Shown: one piece after another, positions 22,347 to 36,471 of the stretch
How the letters are laid out: each line of letters opens with the position of its first letter
Numbering within the stretch: position 1 is the first letter of the stretch
Assembly (NCBI GenBank): GCA_033002965.1
Contig: JAURVB010014067.1
Span: forward strand, 1-64,000
Source of the DNA: Piper betle
Lineage: Eukaryota; Streptophyta; Magnoliopsida; Piperales; Piperaceae
DNA length: 64,000 nt
Direction of reading: 5' to 3'
Notes under the pieces: model-generated
Told to the model about the DNA's origin: nothing
The model's input: only the letters and a program-made list of their open reading frames with translations
Databases searched by the model: none
Made by a program: the position numbers and the translations under genes

Positions 22347-25083
22347 TGTAATATCCAACCTCTTTGACAATATTACTTAGTTTATTTCCCTTCTCTTCAT
22401 TACAATATAGCCGTAAGAATTCTTTATTCTTCAGTGTATAAATTTTTTCTTTGAATGAGTTAGTCTAGACTAATTAAAGATACTTTGAATAATATAATTA
22501 TGTATTAATTACATTGAGTTTGGCTAAGTCTCAACTATAAAAGGAGACAAACGGTAAGGAGAAACCTCTAGAGATTCATTATCATACAAGCTTTTACCTT
22601 CAGTAGACAAGATGGACACGATTACACATGAACCATTTCCATATCCTTAATGGTTAGTTTGACTAATTTTCGAGTCTAATGTGTGGATTAAACACTTATT
22701 TACACGGTTAGGTGATTTAAATGGAAGTCTAACAATATTAGTTGTCCAATGGTCGAGCATTGCCGTAGGGTAAGAGTCAGTCATTGGATGTAGATGATGG
22801 GTTTGTGCATTTAAGCTGTCCGTCTAGGAGGTTTTTGGGTAGATTAGTCCGTAGAGATTTGTAAGAGGAGGTTCAAATGCGAGTAGAAGATCTACAAATA
22901 TATAAGGAGGGTTACTTGCATTATTTGCAATTTAGAACCCTACCCACCCTCTCTCTAGTTTCTTCTCTCTCTTGCATGCCCTCTTTCTCTACTTTGTCTC
23001 TCCAGATCTCCACCTCTCTATATTTGGCAGAGAATGTGTGAGGGTTTTGGTGCAAAGTTCAAGGTTTTTTCACCAAGGAAGAGGTTAGTAATCTCAACTA
23101 AAACACGTTAATAGATAGATTCATGCACATGACCATATTTCATGTTTTGTTTAAGTTCTATGCTATCTACATGTGTGTTTTCATGTTCTATACTTGTATT
23201 ACTTGTTAAAATAATGTTCTAGATGTTAAGTCATGTTTGGAATCTTTGTAAATAAGTTTTACATGCAATTCTAATGATTTAACTTAGTTCTAAAATCAAG
23301 TTGTGGAAAAAGAACACGTTAGAACATGACTTAACATGAAAAATCATGAAATATAGAGAGGTGGAGATAAAAATCACTTCTCATTATTTGTAATTTCTAT
23401 AGAACACCATTGTTTTATCTTTTTCTCTAGATAAAAATCATGAAAAAGTAGGATAAACCATGTTAAATTAAATATTTGCTACAACCCTTTGTTTTGTTTT
23501 TTAGAGATCATGAAAAGCTTATTTTTTTATAAATATTGAATTTAAAACAAAAAGGAGAAAGAAATTTGGATTAGAACTACATCACTGACCTACAATGACG
23601 TAGTGCTGGGAAGGAAGAAGAAGAAGGCACTGCAAAGTAGAGCCGCGACATTCATCCCCGAGGCATGCAACACTACGGCACTCACTTAACTCAAAATAAG
23701 TATCCAAAGCCCAACACCACGACAGTCATATTTAACTTGACTTTTTCATATTTATTTAATAAAGATGATCAATGTATGTTATGTTTATGATTATGTAATC
23801 ACTATATGATGTTTGTATAATGATGTTAACATATTATTAGTGTTTATAATGTGTTGTATCTAATCATAACCATCATGGATGTCATGTCATATCATATAGA
23901 AATGGGTAGACTAGTTTGGATTATAATACATGTTAATAATTATCCAGAGAAGTAGTAGTTTAGGTCATTGACACTCAGATCTCGTCAACAAGCTGATCAG
24001 GTCCATGTTTAGTCATTATTTGGGGAATTTTATGATCCTTTATTTTACATGATTAATCGGATCTTAATCCTTTTATCTAGTTATGTTAAATCAACGTGCC
24101 ATATGTATTTTATAATGTAAGTTCTTAGGCACTAGTTTCCAGTTTTACTTCACGTATGAAGGTACGCTAGTTCTAACAGGTTCAATGGAAGTGTTACACT
24201 AGAGGGTACAACACATCTCTCTTAAGCAAGGACCATTACACCAACAACCTAGGCTACTATTTTGAGAGCACAAGTGATCACTTGTGGTTTACCATGTGGG
24301 TTTTGTGGCTAGTTACCACACTTCCCTAGGAATTGGATGCAAAGCTCACCAACGCACCTAGGTGCAAAAACTTATCTAGAATAGACCAGATGTCTAGACG
24401 TCCAGCACATGTACACTAGCGATCTATAGGTAGTATCATTATTTTTGACATGTTGTGTTTTTAAGCTATTAAGGCACAAACCCTAGGAATCAAAAGGCCA
24501 ATAGCTATTTTAGTTTCACTTAGTGAAGTCAACCTAGATTGATAAAGGAAAACCAATTTTTACGTAGTTTTTCATAAATCTCATGGAGCCGACTCCCTAG
24601 AGGTCATAAATGTGGAAGAGCTAATAGTTTTACCAAGACTAACTAGTTAGTTGAAAGAAAATTTAACTCAATATTTTCTAGTTAATTTAATTTACTTAGT
24701 ATTATGGTTTTTAGAAGCCTTACTTAAAACTACAAGACTAACTAGTTAGTTTCAAGGGTGGAATTTATCTGTGTCAAGAATAGATAATTAAGTTATTAAA
24801 TTATCTTAAGTATGTTAAAACAATTGTTTTACATGTTCACGAACCAAAATACTTAACGGTATTGTGCCGATACTATGCATGAGCTGGAATCTGGTCGATT
24901 GTAACTTGCTTGTGGTCATTAAGCCTAAATTATTCACTAAAACATATGGTCTGGATACACTCAACTAAGAGTATGCTCATGCTAAATAAACACTTTTAGC
25001 AGGCACTATATCTAATAATCATAATCATAATTATAATAAATATTAACCACCAAACCTAGTAGCACAAGTGCGTACAACTGGGC
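22347..25083. mobile_element. Probable LTR-derived sequence, boundaries not resolved
   Basis: It starts with TGTAATATCCAACC, which looks like a plant LTR 5' end, followed at about 22534 by a TATAAAAGGAG box of LTR type. A matching TTACA/CA end with a duplication of ACGAG was not found before the next LTR at 25084. A short inverted repeat (CCACCTCTCTATATTT at about 23010 and its complement at about 23353) is present. No coding sequence was recognised in about 2.7 kb. Confidence 0.4.
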
Positions 25084-27975
25084 TATAACACCCCATTCGG
25101 CTCACCTGTGAACCGACCAAAAATGTCACCGGTGACCGAACCGTTCGCTAACATATTGGGTCAGTTAAGTTGACCCGGATCTGCCCTCGGCGTCTTAGGA
25201 TGGAGAAGTGACATGCAAAATATGGATGAAACAATTGGGTTCTAACGCAATCCTACATGCATGCCATGACGTGCAAGCAAAAACAAGAGAAAACAATAAA
25301 TGAGAAATCAAAAGAAAATATATATTTCTTTAGAAAATGGATAGAGTTTCCTCTAAAAGTGCAATAAGGGCCAACCTGTCCACAACAAGGGCATATAAAT
25401 ATTTTATCAAAATAGTATAAGACATGACAGTCTATAATGGCATTCAGTCATTATCACTTCCAATTTCACCTGAGCCGAGTTTGAGCTTCAAGGCTCCCTG
25501 TTCATCCACAGTTATCTATTTGTTTCAGAAGCAGTTTATCAAGGCATAGCACAACATGACTATCATCATTCACACAACATGCAATACCATCATTATACAT
25601 TACACACGGTAGGTACATGTGTGTAGGATTCCATGCTAAACTTCCGCAATCCCGACAGTGCTCATCCTTTGTAGTTCTCACCTACATAAATATAAAAAAT
25701 CACCAGTAATGAGTATTACCGGTCTAAAAAATAACTAATATCAATCTAGCACAGGAGAGCTAACCCTCTTGTTGAATAAAAATCTTATATACTTCCTCAA
25801 GAACTCTCACAAGGGTAGTAATGGGAGCCGTCACCCTTTGGCAGTAGTATCCCCTTTTCCATCACATTCTCTTTCCTTGGCCATTCAACTATCCATTTGT
25901 GCAGGAAAGTCATTCTAATTCATCTCAACCCTCTATATCCTCCGTATTACTCCTAGCCCTGAGTAAAAGGGCCGAGTACTCTCAAACATGCACCTTCAAT
26001 ACCCTTTTATGCCACAAGTCTAAACATGCGCTGCACAGCAGTACTCATAAATCTCCTCACTTCTCCAGGTTTAAGGAACTCAACGTTGGAGTTGTTAGGA
26101 TCTTGTAGGAATGGAGTGGACACTCACTAGTTCCAAACCTATTATTAACTAGCACGTGCCAGCTCATGTAGCACGGTTGTCGAATTTCCCTCATTCCATC
26201 TCTCACTAAAAACTCGAAAACTATACATATATAGGTTTGGGTTAGGATTTATACGATGGGCTGAAGTCAACTTCTGGTGTATCTTAATTTCAAAAAATGA
26301 CTCGAGGGATCTCAACCTCAAGGGTTATTAATCCAGAAAACTGTTGGCTAAATGACCCGAGTTAAGTGGGATCCGATAAAAGCCACTTAACTCATCCTGC
26401 ACATGATAAGTCAAATACACAATAGAATAGCGTAAAACAAAGAATGAGTCCTAAGCAGACTTGGAAGAAGCTTGAATCGGGTCCTCGCGCTTAGGTGACG
26501 AGCTCCTACTCCGTACCTACACGACAAATTAAAAGCTAACGCCTGCTTATGATGCAGTCATACATCCTATATCACGCATCAACTCCATCACACATCAATC
26601 ATAGTCACATCAACCTATGTTAATTCTAGCAAGTCTACTTAGGCTAGTTTGCATTAGATCATGATCATTACTTAGTTACCCTAATTAGTTTCTTAGCTTT
26701 CATTTTTAACACCACTCAATCAAACAATTTCATATTTTAATCTTAATCAAATCTACATTTATATATATATATATAATTATAACACACAATTCACCAATCC
26801 TAACATGCTATACTAATAATAATCAATTTTAAATAATTAAATCAGAGGTAATTATACTTCGTGTCGTCGGTAATCGATGGCGGTTAGGGTTTCGTTGCAC
26901 GTCTCGGAGCTTGAATTCAGCATTTGGCAGTGTCCAAAGTTCGATCAAGTTCGATTGGGCAAACTCAGCAGAAGATCCGGTGAATTCCAGCAAATCTGGT
27001 TTTCTGCGCAGATTCTGACAGTTTTTCAACAGGTTCTAGCAACTTCCTGGCGGTTTTTGGCAACTGACAAGGTGGTAGTGGTATGGGGTACCGTTGGCAT
27101 CGGCTCGACGAGCTCGATCCAATGGTAGTGATGGTGAGGACGGTAGCAACAGTGATGATCACCAGCGGTGGCGTCGAGTTCAGCCGGGGCAGTTGGTCAC
27201 TCCGATCGGACCAACGACTGACATTGACAGCGGTGCTAGGTAGGGGGAAATGTCGGGAGGTTGAGGGGGTGGTCATCGGGGTCACAACAATGGCGGTGGT
27301 GGCGTGGCCCAAACAGTGGTGAATCGACAATGAGAGCGTCACGGCTCGTGGGGCAATTCCGGTGTCATGGCGGCGAGACAGTGGCCGGGGTTGGTCGGGG
27401 CGGCATGGCGATGGCACAGCAAGGCGGGGCGGCGTCGATCGGCGGTAGTGTGGCGTCAGTGGTGGTGGCGACGAACCTAGGTTGGTGATGATGGGGTTTG
27501 GGTTGAGGAAGAGTCAAGAGGGAGAAAAACACTCCAGTGATAAACTCATAAATAAGTATTGATTCGATTCTTACTTGAGTCAAAATAATAATGAGTTCGT
27601 AATAAATCCTTAAAAATTCTAGAAAAATATGAAAAAAACCCACAAAATATAACAAACACAACAACATCCAAATGACATGCTCTATAACTAATAACCAGCC
27701 CAAATTGCCCCATAATGCATCCTAATGCATTATTTGGCCCAAAACTATTTCTACGATCAAACATAGAAGAAGAAAAATACTGCATACTTTTATATATTCT
27801 GATAACTCATTTCTTACCATCTTTTTTACGTTATTATCATATATTCAGCTACACTTGACCCTCATCACTCATAACTCACAGCTAGCCTCGACTCAACATG
27901 CGGTTCATTAAACTAACTTGACTAGAACCGACCGGTCACTGTAGTAAAACTCTGACTCAAGTCACGGGTTTTACA
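25084..27975 (+). mobile_element. Solo LTR of the same family, forward orientation, 5-bp duplication TGGGC
   Basis: It begins TATAACACCCCATTCGG and ends GTCACGGGTTTTACA, with TGGGC at 25079-25083 and 27976-27980. It is the reverse complement of the 17426-21136 LTR over most of its length (2892 bp here against about 2346 bp there after subtracting the nested LTR). It has a GC-rich section at 26880-27500 that the other copy largely lacks. The several frames in that section are not real genes. Confidence 0.9.
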
Positions 27976-27991
27976 TGGGCCCCTTGATGAG

Positions 27992-29330
27992 TGTCACACT
28001 CCCATCCATTACGCGTGCATAGAAAATTCTAAATTTATACAATAGGTATAAGACATGGGAAGGGTTGAAAAATAGTGCTAGAGTGACGATTGAGTTGGAT
28101 CTTATCTTTCAAAAACTCACCAAGGGATCCCCAACCTTGAAGTTTTATCAATCTAGAAGATCGATAAGATGAACTGTGTGTAATGGGATAAAATAAAATA
28201 TTACTAACTATGTCCTACAACGTGAAAACAATACAACGTGGAGTCAAACATTAAATCAAGTAAAAAGGAGTCCTAAGAGACCTGTGAGGTAAAGATTGGT
28301 TTCACACATCTACTGTGAGCTTCCAAACTCCTCGATTGGTTTCTAAAGTTTTGCTAAAGACACCTTTAATTGCCAAATATGCAACCAAACTCCCTACCAC
28401 ACTCAGCTATATTAGCTTTTCAACCTTAGAGCTTCTGACTTTGGTTGCTGAACCTTGATTGAGGGTAACCAAAGTTAGATTCATCACAGCTTCTCTCCAA
28501 GCCCATGGCCTTTGGTTAGCGATCACATGAATGAAGGTTAGTAGAAGGTCAAAACACTCTTCTTCCTTTCCTCCACCTCCATGCTTCGGTCGCCAAACTC
28601 TTGACCGAATGCCTAACCAAACTCTAGCTGTTCTCAAACCAAAGTGTTATCCACTTCAACAATTTTCTTTTTCTTCACTTAGAGTTTTCATAAATTTGAT
28701 TCTCTTAATGATGTGTAGACTTCATTGGTTGTGCTTGGAGAGTTTTCTACATTGTCTCATCTCCACATCCATTGACACCTTATGAGGAAGACAACTCCAA
28801 TGATGTTGTGAACTCTCTAAGTAGTTAATACCATCCTAATGAAGCATTCCCTTACACTTTCCATGTAGATCTTCAAGTCTTCAAGCTCTAGCCATGTAGT
28901 CCTTGCATCTACATTGCTTTGTACCTATACAAGTGTTAATCAAATAAACAATACAAGATGTCATGTCATTAAATGCAATGCTCATGATGTTCAAGCCATG
29001 AAACTCGTGACCAACAAGAGATTGAAAATCTCATGAGTTAGTCATTCTAACTATTTGTTCATTACAATTTCAAGCTTATCAGATGACTAAAGAGTTAGCA
29101 TTCATATCACCCCTATATATAAGCACTCTCCCCCTAGACATGTACCCATTTCACATATTAAATCTCCCCCCTATGTCATTTAGATCTCTCACCCACCATG
29201 ATCATGAATCCTTTATAATTTATTACTAATGAACTTAGGATGATAATCATCAAAACATAGTCTTAACACACACCCCTCACAAACCACTCAACCACAAGTC
29301 TCCAATAACAATTGCAAAAAATCTATAAAA
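27992..29330 (+). mobile_element. Probable LTR fragment beginning TGTCACACTCCC
   Basis: It starts 12 bases after the TGGGC duplication of the preceding solo LTR with TGTCACACTCCCATCC. At 28095-28200 it carries, in the same orientation as the 25084-27975 LTR, the conserved block seen in the neighbouring LTR-like repeats (GATCTTATCTTTCAAAAACT, GGGATCCCCAACC, then GGGATAAAATAAAATA). Downstream, around 29130-29180, are C-rich phrases (CTCCCCCTAGACATG). The right end is not defined. Confidence 0.5.
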
Positions 29331-30805
29331 GCCGAGTCGTTGGCCCAATGGTTTTAGTCACAGTTTGCTAGCCAATGCTTTATATTCAGATTTATTGACC
29401 ATATGTATGGTATGTATTATGATATATGGTATGCATGCCAAGGCTCAAGTCACGTTGGTGCTAGTTATGCTCGGTCAAGCAAATGGATGTCTCGGTCATT
29501 TCCCTTTTCTTATGGGATGTTATGTGTAGTAGATAGACCATAAAACTACATCTCGTGAGTCTAGGATCATACATTGATTGTGCGTGGTGCATTGCATCGC
29601 ATTTTAGAATGAAGAATTGGGGATCTAGTGCCATCGCCCTTGCGCCTAAGGGGCACCTTTGGACCAAAGCCCAATGCATTTGCGCTAGGTGGGTGCCCTT
29701 GCATGTGCACTTGTCAATTTGTGATAGGTTGGCTGCAAGTTTTGATTGGGCAATGAGGTGGCCTTGACAGCCTGGTGCCTTGATAACTCTTAAGTAGAGT
29801 TAATATTTTTGTGTTTTTCAGACACAATTTTGATACCCTAGTATTGTTTTCTCTACCAATTTTGCTAAGCAATAAGAATTTCCAAGATTATGAATAAAGT
29901 CAAAATTATTAGCTTACTCAATTATGATTTTGAGTAAATATTCTCTTTTGCATGGAAATGTGAAATCTAGATCATGAACAAGTTGATGAATCTTAGTCAT
30001 ACACACCCCACTACGAAGGTGGAAGAAGACTCACAAGTGGATGATAGTGTCATCTGCACAAAATCCTATATTTTTTGATTTATTTCACAGTAATTATGAT
30101 TTTTCTTACAAAATAAGATCTATCCAAATACACATGCAAGTGAGAGTCAACTCTACATACATTATTCTTAGGACAAACCACTTATGGAAGCTGCCTAGTG
30201 GGAAACATTTTTGCATGTTGTGAGGCCTGCAATTCTGCAAAGTCTACACATGCTCCCAACCTGTGGACAGATCTACCTAAAAAAATCTAAGCCCACAACT
30301 ATGAGCCTTCAGATGAAGACTTTGATGAACAAGAGAGAAACCCACTCATTTAATGCTAATGATTAGAGGAGAACATCTCATGTGCATTAGTTGATATGAA
30401 AGCAGCAAGGAAGTTACCTAGATCGAGCTCCACATGCACTCAACATGGGCCATTGGAATTTCAGAGAACAATGTGACCAACTCCACAAGCTATTGAGGAA
30501 ACAAGGGGGGGAAAGGAAGAAGAGAGCATCACACCCTATTTGGAGAAATAATTATGTCAAGTGCACTTCTAGTACTTAGACAACAAGGAAGCTTCCATGA
30601 AATTGCAAGGATATTGTCAGGAAGGAGCTGTGAAGATTTTAGGAAAGTCACTCAATGAGTCTTGAGTTTTTCCACGTTCTGATTTATAGGAGGGAGAAGC
30701 TCCAAGAGTTTGTGAAGAAGTCATGCAATCAAGTTACAAGGAAGCAAGCACAGTTGGAGAGAAGATATGTATCGGGGCATCAACGACTAAGATTTGGATT
30801 AACTC
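29331..30805. other. Repeat-like intergenic sequence, no gene seen
   Basis: No recognised coding frame. 29600-29710 carries GCCCTTGCGCCTAAGG-type words related to those at 40800-41090, so retrotransposon debris is likely. Confidence 0.4.
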
Positions 30806-30877
30806 TTTCTTCTTCTTCTTCTTCTTCTTCTTCTTCTTCTTCTTCTTCTTCTTCTTCTTCTTCTTCTTCTTCTTCTT
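30806..30877. repeat. TTC trinucleotide microsatellite
   Basis: About 24 uninterrupted TTC units. The poly-Ser and poly-Lys frames across it on the two strands are artefacts. Confidence 0.98.
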
Positions 30878-31199
30878 GTTCTTCTCGTGATGTTTTCTAG
30901 TTGTGTTTAATGATGTTTTGTAAATCTTTAAGGGCATGGGGTAATTTTGTATACATCTAAAATATATTTTGCATGAATTTTTGTTTGAAATGGTGATGTT
31001 AGATCTAAGAGTTATTTTTCTCATGTTTAGATGTAGCCTTTAGCTTCACTCGCAAAAAAATTAATGCTAAAATAATGTCCTTAAGGGCATATGCATCATG
31101 GCTAAATAACAACTACTCATACTATCCTATTGAGGACTATGATAATGATTGACTTATATTGAATGAATCCAACTACTAAGAAACCTTCTAAAATCTTGA

Positions 31200-33586
31200 A
31201 AAAATTATGGTAAGACTCAATACGTGTCTACTAAAAACATACAAATTATGAGCATAATTTGAGCTCATTTTGGTAATTAAATTATTCCTCTTTCTAGAGT
31301 GTGCAGAAAAATAGGATCTCTCATTCCAAAATTTACTTCACAGGGTAATTGGGTGATGTTCCTTTATAAGACCACTAATCCCATGTAAATTTTTAGAGCA
31401 AATGGGCACCTAGAAGGCCCATTATGAGGTTTCCATCACATCATAAAGAAGCTCAATCCTGAAAATCCAGTTTTTAGGTCCATAATCCTAAATTTTTTGA
31501 GGACCAACCAGATAGCTTTTAGGCCAAAGATTTTATGAAGGCGATGCCCATAATGTTAGGAGCCCATAGGAATTTTCCCTATAATTGAGGCCTACTACAA
31601 GCCCATGAACAAAGCCCACTAAAGGAGATGTGTAGCACATGTCCAAAAAACTCAGAAATGACCCATTAAATAAATAGGTTTTGAGAAAAATTAATATCAT
31701 GAGTCCAGCCTACCATAAATATTATGCTTATGCCTTAGCCCATTAGTAATAAGCCCACTATAATTTAGCTCAATTAGAGCTTGTTTACATTGTTAGAAAA
31801 ATTGTCTACTTCTTGCAGCTCGAGTAAAACCAGATGAAGGTTTGATTAGTGTTTTATTTATTTTAATCCTAAATGAAGCTCTAAACCTCCATAATTGTCA
31901 TGAACTGACATAATAGTAAGTAGCGTGTATTAATTAGATTAATTATGATGTTTAAGCTTAGTTTGAATGCATGATTTTGGGTCGTGCCTTGATTTGCATG
32001 TTTATTGTGTAAGATTAGTGTTTGATGAGTAACATATCATTCTAGGCAACGCAGAGTGAGCTTGATGTACTAGATTAAGGAGCTCTAGTCAATAGGTCTA
32101 TAGGTTTTCCTTCTGCTTTGACTTTTTGCTTGGTTCCATGTGCTTGTTAAGTTGAGTCCTAATGATAAGATGGAATTAGTGGCATTTTATTTTATCCCAC
32201 TAATGCCGGGCCATTTAGCTGCCAAATATTTTGATGTTTAGCAAAATTTTAAGAATGAGATCCCTTGATAGTTTTTTGAAAGCAAGATTTAGAAACTTAT
32301 GTTATGAAACCCTTCCTAAGCCTTATATGTAAATGTAAGTTTTTGTGTTTTACATTGTGTGTATAGGGGTACGAAGACCGCACTAATACACTTGTACCCA
32401 GTGTAGTGTAGTTATTTAAGGTACTATGACGGCCGCACATTTCCAGAAATTACAACACTAACCAACATATTTTTCTTGCCATCTGAGTAGCATGGTGGGT
32501 GAAATAAGAAGGAAGTTGTAAGTATGATTAAATAAGAGTTTATGTTTTGCCAAACGTGCTAGCTGGCTCATGACCTTTGAGAGTGATTAGCATGCCTCTC
32601 TTAATAGTGCATAATTGTGAGTATTTTTGGAAGCTTATTATACCTCTTTCCATGGATGCTTTTACATCCATTAACAAGTTTGATTGTTTACTATAGTTAC
32701 TTGCAGAATAAGTGATCTTTGGATTACTAATATTTTTCTATTATATAAATAAGTACATTTCCTTAGCTCAGCTAGCATAGGCTAAAGATCAAGTGGCTCA
32801 TGGTGGTTGGGGCGGTGTTGTGCTATGTGTCTTTTAAGTATTGATAACCCCATAAGTTTCTCAATGTACCATTGAATATGGCTCATGTCTAAGTCTGTAT
32901 TATGTATGATAGTAACATAGTCCTTATGTTTTATTGGTGTGCTAGCACTTGTGTTGATTATTATCTTAATTATTAGACTAACGGTCTCTACAAGGTAATA
33001 AACTTTGGGACATAATATTAACATTCTTCTATAAGGTACACTGCCAAAGTCCTGGAACTGATGAGGATCCCTACCAAATATGCTAAACCTTGTAGGTGGA
33101 GCTATTTGTATCATTGAAGCAATGTGGACTGGAGTAGCTATTAGTCCACACGACTTACGTGAAGACCTGCCTAAAGAATGCTTTGTGTTTTGATTGTGTT
33201 GCTTTTAAGGGTATATGAAATACATAACCATTACCCTCACCTAACACTTGTACGCCTAACATCATTTTTAAGTGAGTTACGTAATCAAAAGGATGGAACT
33301 AAGTCTAAGAAAAGGTTCATACATAAGCATTCATAGTTGACTTTGCATTCCTTTAAAGTTTGCCCCTTAGTTGTTGCGAGGTGCACCTCTTCTATAACTA
33401 GGGTGTGCATATTGGTAGACTTAAGCTCAGAGCCCTCCTACAATATATATACACATGCATGTGTAGTAACTCTCCTTAGGGTTCTCTGCCTTAAGCCTCC
33501 GTTGAAGGTTAAGATATACTTTCGCTTATATAGTCAAGTTTAATATCATGATTCGATCTATCAATGGATCAAATCAGGGTGTTACA
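31200..33586 (-). mobile_element. LTR-like repeat, reverse orientation, left end unresolved
   Basis: The right end AATCAGGGTGTTACA at 33572-33586 is the reverse complement of a TGTAACACCC LTR start. 32185-32300 contains the block TTTATCCCACTAATGCCGGG, GCCATTTAGC and GAGATCCCTTGA shared with the LTRs at 17.4, 25.1, 28.0 and 41.8 kb. A five-base duplication matching AAACC (33587-33591) was not found with a proper LTR start on the left, so the left border is approximate. No coding sequence seen. Confidence 0.55.
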
Positions 33587-33591
33587 AAACC

Positions 33592-35600
33592 AAACTTACA
33601 TGCAAAAAATCCCAGCCAAACCATTTGAGCACCATAAATAGCCAACCAATCTTGAGCCTAGTGAAACAACCATGACCATTGTTTGAATAATTTAAATAAC
33701 ATGCAAGTATACACAGTTGAAACAAGTAATATAATGATAAATTCGAACATCGTCCTATAGAGAGATGTATTTCCTCAAATTAATTAAAAAAATTACATTA
33801 AAACAAAATAGAAACAATCAACTTTAATAAATCTAAATAATAACTTTAAATTAAAGAATGAGTTATAATAATAAAATTCATTCTAGAGTCGAATTTCCCT
33901 TAACATGAATTTAATTTTCATCATATCTTACTCTTTTCTTTTATTCCCTCGGATTGTTGATATAGGATAATTATATGACATGGTTGCTCCCGCTCCTTCA
34001 TGTTTCTATTATTTTGCCTCAATTTCTACCTCCCGGTAATAATTGATTAATCAATAAAATAACGCATTGAGATTTGCCTTACAATCGCATACGGTGTTAT
34101 GTATCTCCTGACCACAATGACAAACAAGTCAAAAGACTCATCATATGATGAATTATAAATGACTAATATAATTAATTTCTCCCAAAATCTAATTAAAACT
34201 CATGATCTAAGAAATAAGTGATCAATCTACTCATAGCATTAAGAACTTGATAATTCAAACAATCTAGTTGAATAAAAGAGTAAGAGGTTGAAATAAATTC
34301 AATTAAACCATGTTAGTTTCATTCTTCTCTAGAAAGAAATGAAAGACTACTCCATAATAAAAATAGAAAATAATATAAAGAAGAAACGATTTCTCATTAT
34401 AAAAAGAAAAGAATTACAAAAACTAGAACTACTTCTAAGTTAAGAGTTGAGATATTTCAAACAACAAATGACCACCCTTTTATATAGAAAATGAGATACC
34501 AAGGAGATACAAGAATACAAGGAAGAATTCTACAACTTGATGTAGCCATCAGTGGGTGGGGACCAATGCTATAACCAACAAATCCTAAGCTTAATTTGTT
34601 TCATCTTTTTGTGCATTAAAACTCCCAAAATTAAGCATATCTCATAAAATATTAATTAACTAGAATATAATGACAAATATCACCTAATTAATAATGTTAT
34701 TACTTAGGAAGTATAAAATCACATTAAAAACATGGGTAAATATTGTATGCTTAAACACTCAACAACCATGTCCTGAAGCATCAAATCATAAATCATAAAG
34801 ACTAGGCCACAGAGATAGACTCATGCACCAAACCCAAAGCCCATGCTTCGAGCCCAACAACCAGCATTGCCAGTGAAAGACCATACAAGAGAACACTACA
34901 CCATGCATAGAGCCACCCTTAGACCCTTTCTGTTTCTTGCTACCTTGAAAATGTTATCAACAACTTTGTTAATCTCTCCAAACTCAACTTGCTAGAACAA
35001 ATAGACCCCAATGCTACCCGCTTCCTCCTCATACATATGTGAGAACCTAGGTTTTTATGATGATACACTTCAAGGACTATCAAGGATAAAATCTCATGGA
35101 CAAAACTCAAGGCTTCAAAACAAGAGCTTTGGCAACAGAGTTTGGAAGTTGCTTTGGAAAATTGATCGGCTATCAAAATGTCTAGGGCACATGATTGATT
35201 TGGTGTTGCTATGATATTGGAAGATTGATCAATGGCCGAACAAAATCAATTGAATATTCCATGAGGATGTGCATTGACTGAGGGAGAGCTCGAATTTAGA
35301 CATGGGCATGGATAAACAACACTCAATGATTTTAGCAAGACTTCAGATGGTCGTTCAGGCATATGGTTTGGAAGCTTCGCAAATCAATCAACAAAGGCAT
35401 TCGACAGCTAAATGATAAAGAGGAATTAAATGTGACAGTTGGCCGAACTTGGAAAAAGGCACGAAAAAACAAATCTTTGCTCTTTGGATCAATGGTGGAG
35501 ATTGCACATCTTTGGTTGTATAAAGGGACCTTGGGTGAAGATTTGAAACTAATGAGGCTATTAAGGTTGATGAAGCATTGAAGCTATTAAGATTCAAAGT
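33592..35600. other. Two kb of AT-rich, repeat-like sequence without a recognised gene
   Basis: Nothing with protein similarity is seen on either strand. The frames at 35011-35214 and 35363-35581 have no recognisable domain. It may be part of the LTR/leader of the copia relic that follows. Confidence 0.4.
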
Positions 35601-36471
35601 GTGCTATTGCTTGAAATTAGCTATTATATTAAGAAGCCACTATGAGTGTTTGTGATTGTAAAAAGAACAAATGTGTGATCATTGTGGGGAAAACATATGA
35701 ACTCCTAGGGTATTTGGAGTTTGAGTGAGCCTTCATCAATTGGTATAGATTGTGTAGGAGCTTGTTTAGCTTCGGTTGGCGGTTGTTCCAAGGTGTTAGA
35801 GTATTGCTTCTAAGCGTTGGAGTGGGGTTAGTTGTCGTAGTCTTGGAAAAAAGAGCTTGTGAGAAGCTAATGGGCTTGTTGCTTCAGCTCAGTGAAAAGA
35901 AATTGTAGAAGAACAAGTTATTTCTTGTAAGTGTTTGCCATAATGAAGCTAGAAGACTTACTTAACATAAGGACTTAGTGGGCTACGAGAAAGGTCTAAG
36001 AGTTCCTAACCTCTATAAATTTTCCTTGTGTTTTTATTGTTTGATTCCCTACAATCTTTGCTTTACTTTACTTTGATTATTGTGTTTTAATTCTTGCCGA
36101 ATAGTTTGCATATCAAGTGTTTAACTATTTGCCTCCCACAAAGCCTCTGTGAGCTTTGGGGAGTTGTGTGAGAGATTCATTTCAAACTCATTTACTTTTA
36201 TGGATTGGTCTTGTTTGCTAACACTTGTGAAGGTTTTTGAATTGAAATCTTGATCATTCATGGTTGCTCATTATATGTTCAATTTAATTCTGTACTTAAA
36301 ATAAATTAATACTTTTACACGATTTATTGGTTGTTCTAGGTTACGTGGACATACTAATTTGATTTTTTAGTTTGTGTTGATTATTTACTACCCACGCTAG
36401 TTCCCACAAGAGCTTCAGTTGGAGAAGTTCAAGTTTCAGCTGAGCTTTAGTTTGTTTTTGGCAAGTGAACA
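35601..36471 (+). other. Probable 5' LTR/leader of the copia relic
   Basis: This stretch lies directly before the gag start and has the T-rich, stop-laden composition of a plant copia LTR and untranslated leader. It includes GGTTGTTCTAGGTTACGTGG and CACGCTAGTTCCCACAAGAG just before the gag ATG. No LTR ends were paired, so this is inferred from position. Confidence 0.35.

Noticed and set aside
26965..27488. Frames of 75-150 residues on both strands
   Set aside because: They fall in the GC-rich part of a solo LTR, overlap each other and match no retroelement protein.
30655..30900. Poly-Ser reading frame ending in a long serine run
   Set aside because: The serine run is a TTC microsatellite; the rest has no recognisable domain and sits in repeat debris.
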